DNA of 64,000 nt from contig JAHREC010000013.1 in the NCBI GenBank assembly GCA_020081605.1, positions 4,836,001 to 4,900,000 of the forward strand. The letters are read 5' to 3'. Numbering within the stretch: position 1 is the first letter of the stretch; each line of letters starts with the position of its first letter. Below the pieces are notes generated by a model. The model was given only the letters and a program-made list of their open reading frames with translations. It was not told the origin of the DNA and searched no databases. The translations under genes were made by a program, and so were the position numbers. This stretch comes from Albifimbria verrucaria (Eukaryota > Ascomycota > Sordariomycetes > Hypocreales > Stachybotryaceae). Below are positions 1 through 11,942 of this stretch, in pieces.

Positions 1-1692
1 ATGAAAGACGCTAACAATGAGCAGCCAACTCGGAGTGCCCTTCTGTAGGATAAGGTATAGTACACACCTCTACCTCACGCGAGGTTGAGGCAAGGCAAGG
101 AGGCGATTCGCTTACCGCGAGCTAAGGTACGTGGCTATACCAGAAAACAAACGAATAAAACCCTCAACAGTGGGGTGCTAATGACAAAAGGTACGGAATA
201 TTTCCCAAGTCAGGTAGGTCGGTACGTGCATCAGCCCTGCCTTAACCACATGGATATGGTTCATCATACTCTTTGAAACTTCGCCCTTCCAGGGTCCACG
301 GTCAAAGACCGAGGTGGCCTGCTTTTGGTTGACGCGGAATGAACGGTGGAAGCGAGCCCGCGCGGTAAAGCAACCCTTGCTCCAGCCGAAGTACTGTAGG
401 TCTAATGACCAGAATATGACCTAGTCAAATTGTCTGGTCGTCGTCGCTTCTCTTCCCTCTCTCCCCCTCCCTCCATGAGAGGTAAAGGCCCATCGACCCA
501 GCAGTTCGCGAGCCAGGTGTTCGATACCAGATCCAGACTTGGACGGCTCAAGGGTGAATCGGGGGTTGGGCTGGGCTGGGAGGGTATCAGACAATTTACC
601 ACCCGTCTGGATTTCCCCGGCATGGCATGGCATGGCACTGCGCTGGGTTTGGGTTTGGGACTAGGCCCCGAATGCAACCCACCCTCACGCACATCGCCGG
701 CCTGGCCAAAGCCTGGTTACCCGCGAAGGCGCCTATATCCGGCACTGCATAAGCTCCTTGCTACCGCAGGGTGCAGATCTTAAAACGAAGCTTGCTTGGA
801 GTGACTGTCATGCTTCGGTCAGAGACGACAAAAGGGAGAAGGGGCTCAAAACCAACCCAGGAGGTCGACAGCATACCCAACCAAAAGGAGATTATCTTTT
901 GAGGCCGGCTGATTTTCCCATGCTCCTCTCTCCCCACACCTCTCCCACTTCGCGTGCCATGTTCATCTTTCTTGGAAGCACATGCGTTGTTGCGCCTCGG
1001 TCGCGATTTGGTATTCGCCTCCCTCCTCAAGCCATGACAGCATCCGCTGCTTGGCTCCATCACCATCACATCGTGGTGGCACTGCGATGCGAGACATGCA
1101 CAATACTGTCGAAAACCGGAGAGAGGCAGTGTCTGAAAAGGCAGCCGGTTGATCAACCGGTTATGCAAGGTGTCAGAAGCAACTACCGGGTTCACTATTA
1201 TTGGCAGGCCCTCTGTAGTATTCTGTGATGACAGGATTCTCCTGCTCATCATTCACCACTCCTTCTCTTGTCATCAACTCTGCACTGCGGCACACACACC
1301 TTACTTTGCGCTTCGAAACAAGGGTCCGGTCGGTCCCAGAAATTGCTGCCCCATGCTTACGACGACAGCGCAAGCACCGGGTCAGCCCTCCATCAGCACC
1401 GAGGGCAGCGCGAAAAGAGGTCAATGACCAGGACACTACGTAGGATTGGCCTACTAGCGCATGTGGGGTGAGGTAGGTGCGTATAGACTTCGCCCGACAG
1501 GATAACGCCAACATGAGGCGTGGAAATGGTCGAAGGAGCAGGAAAAGACGCGATGGCAAGCCACACTTTGGAGCCCATCTCACCATCAAAACACACCCCA
1601 CATCAGCCTACGACGGTTGATTTGCCCAGCTAGTTCGACCTAGATCGACCCTGCATCCCTGCCCTTGCCATTGGGTCCCGGTTCTGGCCGTC

Positions 1693-1742
1693 GAGTGTGT
1701 GCGAGTGTGTGCGAGTGTGTGCGAGTATGTGCGAGTATGTGT
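1693..1742. repeat. Tandem decanucleotide repeat, 5 copies
   Basis: The unit GAGTGTGTGC is repeated five times head to tail; the last two copies carry a G-to-A change in the sixth position region (GAGTATGTG). It lies in a spacer and has no evident coding role. Length variation between strains would be expected. Confidence 0.9.
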
Positions 1743-2625
1743 CATGGTGGGCGTCGCGACGAGTTGAGGTAATAGAATCGAAAAGCGCCGTTTGGGGCCG
1801 GGCTGCGCGCGCGCAACACGCGAACCGAACAAGGCACGTCATAGCTACGCCGCCTTGGTCGTCTCGCTTGTGGACAACGGCAGCGCTGTATGCTCGATTG
1901 GGCTAGGGATGAAATCGAGCAATGGCTGAAAAGGGCAATTCGCAGATGTTCCCACAGAACATGGAAGTTGCTTGTAGGTCGGACAGAAGTGGCTAGACGC
2001 AGCCACACATGGGCGCCCCAGCCGGGCTAAGAGGGTACGATGTGAGGTCAGCATCAAGATGAGACGCCATGTATGTACAGACAGGCAAGGAAAGGTAGGG
2101 AACCTTTGTTGCATATCGATGCCCGTCCGTCCAACCAACTCCGTACTGCCGCTGCCCACCTTGGGATCGCAGCGAGAACAGCCCTTGAAGAAGGTCGATG
2201 TTGCCACCCCAATGCAAAGCTCTGAGATTGTTTGCGCTTTGCCTTGTATTTAGTTCCGTTTAGCTTGCAAGCACGTACGCATTGCCTAGTTGAGGCATGT
2301 CTGGACAGCCACCAAATCCGCGTATGGCTATTGTTCTTGTTGAGAGCTGCTTGATCTTGATCTGACCCTGGCTGTCACCCTCGGCTTTGTATCCCCTTCT
2401 GGATTTCAGCCACAGCGAGAGCTGTAGGGTCGAGTTCCGGCCCGATCATGAGGCTTGATGTCGCGCTGGGGAACGGATCATCGAGGTTTCCTGGTGATGG
2501 TTAGTTTTGCATGTTTTCTCATGGAGGAGCTCCCTCTTAGAGGCATCCATCGTACCGGAGTAGGCCCCTTCTTTCTTTTCTCTCTCTCCTGCTGCTGTCC
2601 CATCCTCGCGCCTTCCCTACATACA

Positions 2626-2655
2626 GCACAAGCACAAGCACAAGCACAAGCACAA
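2626..2655. repeat. Tandem GCACAA repeat, 5 copies
   Basis: Five perfect copies of the hexamer GCACAA lie in the pyrimidine-rich spacer upstream of the first gene. In one frame they read as an Ala-Gln run, but the surrounding frame is not protein-like, so this is taken as a non-coding microsatellite. Confidence 0.9.
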
Positions 2656-4281
2656 CACAGGTGCGTGCCTGCCTTGCCTGCCTTGCCCGACTTGGCTTCT
2701 GACCTCAGCTGTCATTCCCGTTTGCACATCCTTCTCCTCTTCTCGTCCTATTTTGATTTTCTGATCATCCTCATCCTCATTCTCATCCTCCACCCCCACC
2801 CCTTCTCCCTTCTCCCTTCTGGCTTCTCCGGATCTTCACATGCCCTCCCTCGCCCCGTTCAACGTCTATTCTGCTGCCCCGTTTTTGATCTTCTGGATTT
2901 GCTTCACGGGCTCGTTATCTTGGGCTATTCATAGCAAGGCGACACCTCTTCCCCAGGATCGACAATAAACGTCAATGCCAAACACATCAATCGAATAGCT
3001 TCCCTACGGCTTTAACCTAAATGCTACCTCGCTCCCACCCTCAGCTCTCCCCAGGGCTCCGCCGTGCAGCCCATGCACAACAGATAGACAGCCGGACATA
3101 CATCTGCTAGGTACTTACTTTGCCCTACGCTCCTCATATGCTCGCTCGATTTCTGCTCGCCCACCCCTAGAGCACCCGTCAGCTCGCACCCCTCCCCTCT
3201 TGTCGGGCCAGAACCTTACCCCATCTGCTAGGCACCTCAAGCGCTGTCTGTTCACACGGGCACGCCCCAAGTTACCAAAAAACTACCCCGGACGTCCTTG
3301 GCAAGCTCCCTCGGACCATCTATCACAAGTAGGCTCGAGTCTGATACACACGCTCGTCTAGTGAAATAAACCAGGCACAAACGCTTCTCCACACAGACCA
3401 TGGTTGCCGCCCCGGTCCTTACCTGATCGACCACCGGCCGTTACTATCTGAGTCGACACCTCCCGGACCTTGGTCTCTTTAGTTTCCAGGGTACAGGGCC
3501 TCTAGACCGGGGCTCCGTAACCTCTGCAGGCTACAACACACCCCTCCTCTCTCACCTTTCCCTCTCTTCTCTTTTCCTCAAACTGTACTTGCTCACAGGC
3601 CTTCTCCTCTCTTGCTCGAGTCCCAAAGCTTCCGCTGGCTGCAGCAGCTGGGTACCTACCCTAGTGAAACTCATCCCTACTAGCCTTGCTGTCACCCGCC
3701 CCTCTCATCCTTCATCCCGCTTCCACGGCCCCCAGTTCTTGTTGGAAACACTGCAAATAACGGCCGTCTTATATCGGACGCTCTGCCATTGCAGGGTTCG
3801 CCCACCTTCTGGCAACTTTCCATATGTGGGCATCAACTGTCTCGACGACCAAATGAGGTTGGGCTGCCTTGCCCGAAGGTCCCATTCGCCCCGCCAGTCC
3901 CGACCACTTTCAATCTCAAGCCGGCCGTCACATCCAGCTTTCAACTCGACTTATACATCAAAAGCTTTATCCACACTCGTACGCCCCTCCACCTTTTCCT
4001 GCTTAACCCCAAATAGCTCCTTCTTCCACTTCTGCCACTTCCCTCTTCGGCTTCTTGCTATTCTCTTCTGCGTTTGCTTCTTCACCTCTTTTTCTTTTTC
4101 TTTTTACCTCCTTTCTTCTTCTTCTTTTCTTCTATCGCTATCTTGGTGGTGTGAGCATCTCATCCCAAACCCTGCCTTGCTGTCCGGATTGTGTTGCGAG
4201 TGTCAGACTACACGCCCGACATATCCAGGACTCTTTCTGCTCGCCACACATGCACCCACTACGCTAACTGTATATTCGACG

Positions 4282-5715
4282 ATGCTTACCGTCAAGCAGC
4301 CACCAACCTACGGCTACAAGTCCGTCCATGATTTGCCGACTCCGCCTTCAACCTCACGACCCTCACCTCCCTTGGCATACCAAGAGACCATTCAAAAACC
4401 CCTTCCATCTATACCTCGAAGCCACAGTCCATCTTACCAATCCATGTCGGCTCCTCATCGTGGCCTGCCGCCTCCGGCGGCCATGACACTTCCTCCTCAG
4501 CAACCTCAGATTGCTCCTGGACCCTCGTCACATCACTCACAGCCGCCTCCTCCTCCACCGCCGAGCATCTCTCAAGTCCACTCACAAGCTCAACACCCAT
4601 GGTCGACACTGCCAGCTCCGCCGCAGCAGTGGCAAGGAGCAGAAGAGTCGATGAGAAACTGGCTTCAAGCAAGGACCGAGGAGGAGAAGACAAAGCAAGA
4701 GGAGGAAAAGACTAGGCAGGAGACCTTGCGCTTGGAGCAGAGAAAGATCGAGATGGACATATTGAGGGCCTCGTTAGGAGGAGGAATACCTCCTCCGATG
4801 GTACCTCTTGTCTTTGCCGGTATGGGTGCGGGAGGTGTTCTGCCCCAAGCTGCTTTAGAGTGGGCGCAGCAATTCATGCAATCTTCGCAAGCATCTCATC
4901 CTCAGCATCCGGCTATCCAAGGCACGCATACCACCGAGGCAGCCCGAGAAACCCAGGCCCCGGGTCACAGCCAATATCCAGGAACGTCAGCCATGCCAAT
5001 ATCAACTCCATCATCCGCTGGTTACGGGCCCTATCCAGGATCGCCCACTAGACCTAGAGGCCAGACACTACCAGGAACAGCGCCTCGGCCTACGATTGGG
5101 GCATCCAACCTCCCAAGTTTGGGCGCTTCCGTTACTCAGCCGAACCAAGCCTCGACCGTTGCGATTCCGCCGCACCAGCCACACGCGCAAGCACAACCTC
5201 AGTCGGCCCAACAAGAATCGAGCCCTCCATTTACTTCCATCATTGGCAGCCTCCGACCTCACAGGCCGGGGCTAGCACGAATCGCCCAGGAAGCCCCTCT
5301 GGTTCGTCTAAGACCAAGAGAAAGCGAGACTCCTGTAGGCTAACATGGGCTCTATGGATATAGGGAAACACCCCGGAAGCGCAAAGCCCTGGGGCCACAA
5401 CACTCAGGTCCGGCCCCCGGCGAGCAACACCGATTTCGATCCCCGCCTCCCTCGCATCATACCGGTTTCGTCGATTCGCCGCCGCAGCCGAAAGGTCATA
5501 AACGCCAGAGAAGCGACGTGTCGTGGTATCAAGCCTCTGGAGGACAGCGACAGCCCCATGGGCCAGAGCATTACCGAGGCATGTCGCCAACGATACCTCG
5601 AGATAGAGAACGGACGGAGAGCAGAAAGCCATCGGTCACTTCACTCTTGTCAGGAGAACCCGACGAGGGCGGCGCTGGATCGCAACAAATTTCACAAACA
5701 AAGGCACACCCCTAG
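4282..5715 (+). CDS. Proline/glutamine-rich conserved fungal protein (frame-broken)
   Basis: I do not recognise a named family. The ATG at 4282 begins MLTVKQPPTYGYKSVHDL, followed by a disordered Pro/Ser/Gln-rich region. Then comes a charged helical segment (about residues 118-175) with SMRNWLQARTEEEKTKQEE and a run of E/K/Q typical of a coiled coil, followed by a hydrophobic stretch PPPMVPLVFAGMGAGG. After more Pro/Gln-rich sequence the frame slips near 5223 (CCC), continuing as PSIYFHHWQPPTSQAG and KTKRKRDS, a basic nuclear-signal-like motif. Near 5334-5350 it returns to the original frame with TPRKRKALGPQH and FRSPPPSHHTG, ending at TAG 5713-5715. The total is about 478 codons. An alternative model that stops at 5343 would lose the basic C-terminal half. 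A nuclear regulatory role is inferred only from the basic motifs. Confidence 0.7.
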
Positions 5716-7677
5716 TTGAAGTACCCATGGTCGCCCAGAACACGGCCAAGCCGACACCTGAACAATACGGATCGCCGCTATATCTGTTTCACCATTGCAT
5801 AATCGTTGATATGACAGCTCTTGCATGGCTTCACGGTCATAAGTTCTGTTCAGCACGCTCACCTGCCACGTCATGATGAGACCGCACCAGAGAAAAGGGC
5901 TACTAGACATGAGCTTAATTCCCGAAAGTGGTTTCATCATGGCAGGTATTTCTACTGGCGCCAACACCCCAGCCAATGATGGCTGGCTTCTTTCCCTTGG
6001 TTCTCCAGATTCGGACGTCGGCGCAGACCGGGGTTTGCTACCTCCACCTTTACGCTATTGGAATATGATTCTTCTCGAAAACGATGACCATTCTCATATA
6101 TGTTCAGATAACGAGTTCGGCCGGGCAACAATAGATGAAGATGATTGTAGGGTCAAAATTGCACAGAGAGGTCCAGGCGGAAGGTCTGCCCTGATACGGA
6201 TAACCTGATTTGGCGTTATGCAGGCATTGCAAAGGAGCGTTTTTCTGGGCCGTCTAAACAGCTATGGCTGGTTTTTTCGTGGCCGCAACTGGCGAGGGGC
6301 GTGCAGTGTACTGATATTCATGTATTTTGGTAGAGGTGGGCACTTGGGTTGCATGGATGGTGCGAGTACTGATTTTTACGCATTTTATGACTTGGACTTG
6401 GACGACGGGAGGCGGGCAACTACAAACAAGCTGGGGATGAAACGGTATCTGGCAACACACGGAAGCAGAATACAATAGAGGCGAGCATCAATGGAGCTTG
6501 ATTCAGCGGGAAAGAAACGACATGGATTGGGCCAAATACGCCTCTGCTGTGATATAGCCACTACTACTCAACCACATGGGTGGTGAGCAATATGAGAGAC
6601 ATAACAATACCATGGTAGCTGATGGTGATGGCGTTGTTTGTTCCTGGACAGCTTTCCCGCCCGAACGGCTGGACGGCTGGACGGCTGGGCACTCCCGAGA
6701 CGGGCTGCGGGCTGGATAAGCCTCAACCGGTCTGTTTTGGAGATGGCTGATATGGTTTATGGTGGTGGTGATGAGAGGCAGGATAGTGGTGAATTGCGCA
6801 AGGGTCACAGCCGCATGCGGGCAGGGTATTGCTATCACAAGCACTAATGTAAGGTACGCGCACAAGGAAACCGGCAAAGCATCCGAACGGGAAAGAAGCA
6901 AGGGCTTGTTTCGGTGCAAGGCGATATGGCAAGATGCATTGCATGCAAAATTACAGCGGTCGGAAATGCTCATCCTTTGTTTGATGGGGGCGGATTTGCG
7001 TTGTGTGTAACTAACAGTCTGACACACATCAACTGTAATACAGGCCCACAATGGGCTACTTGCTTAGGTAGTCAGCAACGGTTACATAGAGCACTTGTAG
7101 GCAATTTTGGGGATCTGCCGCTTCCCCTGCCCCGGGCGGACTCAGGAAAAACTGGTGCGTTTGGTTGGACGGCAGACGCATCTCCAGCCCAAGGTCCTGC
7201 AATTCCAGCATGCATGAAACGGGCATGGCATGGCAATGAAGGGGTGAAGGGAAGGGGGAGGAGGAGGGAGGGGAGGAGGGGACGGATTGAGAAAATGACG
7301 ATGACAACACGTTTAGCTCCTCTTGCCTTTCTCCGAGCCCCTGACCCTTATTTCGTCAATTCGTTTGTTTCTCACCCCGTCCCATGGCCGGGGAAGCGAG
7401 GCACATATGCTCCGGTCCACGGTCTTGGGGCGAGGGCTTTGATACCCGAACAGGGATGGGTCTTGTGTAAGCCAAAGTTTGAGGAGACAAGGGTGTCAGA
7501 GGTGACGGCTGATGCTGATGTAGATTAGTATGATGACGGGTCGACACCTGCAATGAAAGCGATTTCACAACGGTTTGGTAGAATGATGTTGTGTTTCATC
7601 GTTACGCTGAAGGGGAGCATCCTGACATTAAGGCGAGGGCATTTGTTGGTGGGGAGTAGCAGTAGCAATCGAGGAGA

Positions 7678-8136
7678 ATGCCATTTTCTCAATATTTAAT
7701 TATTATCTTTTTTTTCTCTCTTCTGCTTCCTCGCGTCTTAGGGGAGGAATGTCATGCACACAAAGCATTAAGCCGATGCGTTGTCGTTGCAGTGAACGTG
7801 CAGATGCATCATCAGCAGCCGGCAAAAGGAGCAACATGTCCTTGGAGAAGGCGAAGAAAGAAAAAGAAAAAAGGGAAAAAAGAGAGAGAAAAAGAGTCGG
7901 ATTTGGCTCGTACATGCACGGAGTACCTCGTTCATAATCCCAGTCTGGAAGGAACCATTTTATCCCCTTTGGGACAACAAGGTTGCAAACGACGGCTGCC
8001 ATTGGCCAACGAGGGATCCAAATCGGGGCATGCTGCCTTGGATGGAAGAACCGGCGTGAAGCAGGGAATACGCTCATTTCCAGGCCGCTCAAATCAACTC
8101 ATTACCATTATTATTATTATTTTAATTAGGGTTTAA
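7678..8136 (+). CDS. Doubtful 152-residue ORF with signal-peptide-like start
   Basis: The ORF starts at an ATG with MPFSQYLIIIFFFSLLLPRV followed by LGEECHAHK, which resembles a secretory signal with a cleavage site after Gly. It has several cysteines (CHAHK, RCVVV, TCPW, TCTEY, GCKRR). The middle is a Lys/Arg/Glu run from an A/G-rich simple sequence, and the C-terminus (LITIIIIILIRV) comes from an ATT repeat; both argue against a conserved protein. No family is recognised. It may be a chance frame. Confidence 0.15.
   Translation: MPFSQYLIIIFFFSLLLPRVLGEECHAHKALSRCVVVAVNVQMHHQQPAKGATCPWRRRRKKKKKGKKEREKESDLARTCTEYLVHNPSLEGTILSPLGQQGCKRRLPLANEGSKSGHAALDGRTGVKQGIRSFPGRSNQLITIIIIILIRV
8107..8123. 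repeat. ATT trinucleotide run
   Basis: A short run of ATT/TTA units sits in an A/T-rich spacer; it also forms the Ile-rich tail of the doubtful ORF at 7678. Confidence 0.7.
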
Positions 8137-8526
8137 TTGTTATTCATTTATTCTTTAATTTCTCTACCTTGCCTCTTGTTGCCATTAAGCTATCAGTAAA
8201 AGAAACAAAGACAAATAAATAATATTTAAAAAAATAAATAAAACCCATTTAATACTGAGAATGCGTGTTTTCTTTCTCTCGTCCATGGAACAAACGTCCC
8301 GCGCCCAACCAAGCTGTTGGTGATCCTACCCGTTTAGGGTTCCTCAGCCGATTACACGCGGAGTAAACGAGCGTTTCCAATAGATGACGAGGACAGAAAC
8401 GTAATGTGAGCTTTTTTAATATCCCTGAATCGGGAAATGGCATGAACGAAACATTACGTGCTAACGGGCTTTAACTACCTACGCGAACTGTTGGTGCTTA
8501 CCAGGTTCCGGCGGTGCGCAGGAGAC

Positions 8527-8555
8527 GTGGGCGTGGGCGTTGGCGTTGGCGTTGG
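8527..8555. repeat. Imperfect GTGGGC/GTTGGC hexamer array
   Basis: Two copies of GTGGGC are followed by two of GTTGGC and a partial copy. It is a non-coding microsatellite in a spacer. Confidence 0.85.
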
Positions 8556-8860
8556 AAATCAATCCCTGATCCTGGAGGGTGCGCGAGCCCCGGCACAATC
8601 TCCTGAGCCACGCCGCTGTAATGTACTGTAATTGTAATGTGCAGTAAGTCTTGTCGACGACGGCGCTGCGGTGTGGCTGATGCACATGCACACGCGCTGC
8701 TCTGTCTCATCTCGAGCTGCACTCGAACAAGCCTCTGTGCGCAGAGTTTGAGACGTTGTTTATGTGTCATGGATAACCGCGCGCTTCGTATGGTGTCTCT
8801 CCGCTAGCTGGTGTGAAGAAGTTCTGTACACCATAGTTCTCAACGCTTAGGAACGCATAT

Positions 8861-11800
8861 GTTCCACAATGGTGAAAAAATCCAGGACAGAAGAAAACCA
8901 AGTTATGAATGGATTTTTAGGATTTGGGTTTGTTTATCCTTAGTAGATGCAAACATAATTATATCCTGATTCCTGGGCGAAGTTGGCGAGCGAATGGCTT
9001 GCGTAGAATCGCCAGTAGATACATGTTGGCACGGGCATTCTCTCTCAGTCGGAAATCTGAACTTCTCGCCACTTTCTATATCTGTCCTCAAATGAAAATT
9101 ATCTAACTGTTTGACGACCAAAATCTAGTAACCCGCTCTTTTCCTCAGTTCTAGCCCTCAAGTTCCATGCCAAGGTTGGTATGTTCGTCACCGTCATCTC
9201 CCGCACGCTGGTTTCTACCCAGAAGCCTGCCGCTAACTGCCTTACTCCAACATTAAGGTCTTAACCTTGACATAGAACAATGCTGCTACTCTTCAAACCT
9301 ACTCATCGTTCAGCGGCATGTTACAGTCTCCCCGATCTCTTACACATATATCATCTTCCCTGTAACCGAGGCGGCCAGGTAGGCAGAGAGCACGGTGCCA
9401 CCATTTCTTAAGCGTTCCCAGCTAGGCAGGAGCTGCATGAAGAGGCTAACGCCGCAATCATCACCTTCTTGAACGAGATTGCAGCAAGTGTAGTCGTTTG
9501 CGGCGTGGCAATCGACTTACTCACGGTTTCAGCTTGACCTGAGTGTCCCCTACTGCCATCATGCTTTGTCCTTGCTCTCTCCAGGCACCCCTTTAGGGAC
9601 TTTCGTCAGTGTCTGTGAAGAACAAGGCTGTCAGGCCAATCGAGTTGATTGGCAAGGTCAACTGGTGTGCTGGGCTCATTTACACAAGTTTAGCTGGAAC
9701 AACTTTGGATACTGCTTGCTTTGAAGAACAATATCATGTATTCACAAGACTGGCGAGAAACAAAGGCAAATGGCGACAACCTCATAGACACTACCAAATC
9801 CTACCATACCGATAGCCCAAGCTTCAACTTTGATGCCTACGGAAACTGATTCAGCACAGATTAGCTCGAGCTGCAAGTATATGGGTTTCGATTATTCGAT
9901 TACAAAAGCTAACAGTGCTACATTCAACATCCCAAGGCACACGCTGTGCTTTTTGCTACCTTTCGCTACGCTGGCTTGCCGAGTTCATCGAAATGTTTGC
10001 TGATATCGTCATCTCAATGGTGGGTGACACTACTTCAGGTAGCCAATTACTTGGAGAGAAGCCACCAAGCAACATATAGGTATTAGCCGGCCCAGCAAGA
10101 GCAATCTATTTTCTGCCGTGGCTAAGACATCATTCGAGAACAACGATGAAAAGAAGTAACTGGTATAGGACGTTAAGAAACGCAAGTAACTGCAAGTCCT
10201 AAATATCAGTATTGCTCTGGATTTCTTTCGCGTTTCTTCCAACATTCGTTTGAGAGTATGAACAGGGATAAGAGCAGAAACGCCGTCTTCAAAACTTCCT
10301 GAGCATGGCGCCTCGTCGGATTTGATGGCTAATCAGCGATAGTAGAACCGGCTGATATGCGTCGAAATTAGGCGGGTTTTTTCATTTTATAATTCTGTTG
10401 CTTTTACGGCTTGATGCCGCTCGCCGATGTCAATGCTAGTTTCTCTCCTCTAAGCTCTTTTACACAAGTCTATGGACTACATTTATCCTCTCTTTCATGA
10501 TAGCGATGCTAAAACAATCTTTAAACCAGCCCTCGATCAATTTCTCAATCAAACAACAGCTAAAGCAAATGTCTTTGCATGTGTATATGCAGTCCTCAAC
10601 ATCTCGTTGGCGAAGGTGGCCGCAGAAACACACCGGTTACTATTTCTACCCAATTCTTTCCAGCGCAGGTACTAGCAGAGTATATAATCAAACACATTGA
10701 TATGGTTGTCGAATAAACGTTTGGCCCTTTTCGTCGCTGCTGATTAGCAAGCATAAGTCCAGTACTTACAATATGTCAGTGAAGAGGATGGAAAGTATAC
10801 CTTAGACGGTAACTGTCAACTCATTCACTCTTGTCCTATTTCATCATCCGAAATGTTGCATATCTGTACAAAAAGAAACGTCACAGACTCCGAATAAGGC
10901 GAGTGATCAGATACTGGCAACGTCCCAACAAAGAACAGGTCTATGTATGAGAGCCACAACTAACCCTCTTTGACGCAGCTCAGAAGTAGATGCCCAGGCA
11001 TGATGGACCACAGTACTCCATGCAGATCCCTAGCCGCTGTAGTTGCTCCCGTCACTAACCGAATTTACCTCGGTCAATCGATATGGAGTACACGGTATCG
11101 CCATCTCCTTGTTTCACATTACGGGATATGCCTAGACAAGTCCAAGGATACTCACGAGTCCCCAACCGTAGGTTTGCTTCATCCCTGCTCGTCTCACCGA
11201 CTCCCCATTTCCAGGTCTTTCGACCAGGAGTCTCAGCTCGGCCCCACAAGATAAGTTGAGCTTGTGTCCTGGATTCATGGTCGGCGCTTGCCAAGTACAG
11301 CTCGAGAGGTTGTGGACCGCGGACATGTGCATGGGTTCGATCAGTATTCCTTGCTAGAGCTCCAGGAGTAGCATCAGTTAGGTTTCAACCCATCAACATC
11401 CGAGGAGCTTGATCTACGTGCTTGCGTTCAGTTACCTGCCAGGCCAAGCATCATTGCTGTCCAAGTTTACAAGACTGTCAGTCATCGTTCCCAACAGCTG
11501 CATATCTTAAACCAAGTACCTGATAGTTATTGGTAACAAATAGAATTAATATATCTGCGGTTCGCACCGCCACTACTATCGCTCCTCCCTCCCCAATCAT
11601 CTAGGGATACAAACAAGTCGCCAAGTCGCAACGGGGTATATGACAGCGCAACGCAAGACACCACCGCTAAGCTCCCTCATCGCCAAGTATCAAACACGAA
11701 AAGTGTAAAAAAACAAAGGAGATGGACGTCAGTCCTCCATCTTGCTGTTCATCAACATGCTTGTAAGACATGAGGGAAGACAATTGTTATCAGTTGAGTG

Positions 11801-11942
11801 CGTGCCTCAACGGCAGAGGCACAGATGGGGTATCGGGAAGTGCCAAACATAATATAGGCAGAGAGGACATATTCTCTCTACATTGTGTGAACAAAGGAAA
11901 GTTGGTGCCTGGTCAAGGCGAAAAGGGCGGGATCAAGTCCTG
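8861..11942. other. A+T-leaning gene-poor stretch with relic-like fragments
   Basis: No frame exceeds about 95 codons, and stops are frequent in all frames. Short stretches read like protein: around 9450-9535 (+) AAIITFLNEIAASVVVCGVA, around 9980-10070 (+) LAEFIEMFADIVISMVGDTT, and around 10500-10640 (+) KTIFKPALDQFLNQTTAKAN. They are separated by stops and lie in different frames. This fits a decayed gene or mobile element, or a lineage-specific spliced transcript (there is a donor-like GTATGT near 9180). I could not assign a family. The downstream part (11300-11942) is the 3' side of the minus-strand TBC gene. Confidence 0.35.

Larger units (their letters stand above)
1..4281. other. Gene-poor spacer and probable leader of the 4282 gene
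   Basis: No reading frame here looks like a conserved protein. The stretch holds a decanucleotide repeat (1693-1742), a hexanucleotide repeat (2626-2655) and, from about 2560 to 4140, long C/T-rich tracts typical of fungal promoters and leaders. The frame of the downstream gene stays open back to 3589, but the extra sequence has no ATG at its head and is compositionally leader-like, so I treat 3.0-4.28 kb as promoter and 5' leader. Several frames of 100-160 codons occur (for example 761-1252 on the minus strand) without recognisable features. Confidence 0.6.
5716..8860. other. Spacer without recognisable gene
   Basis: Downstream of the proline-rich gene I see no conserved protein on either strand. 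A frame at 5873-6208 directly follows the gene and is probably its 3' region. One ORF (7678-8136) has a hydrophobic start and is listed separately. A GTGGGC/GTTGGC hexamer array lies at 8527-8555 and an ATT run at 8107-8123. Nothing else can be assigned. Confidence 0.55.
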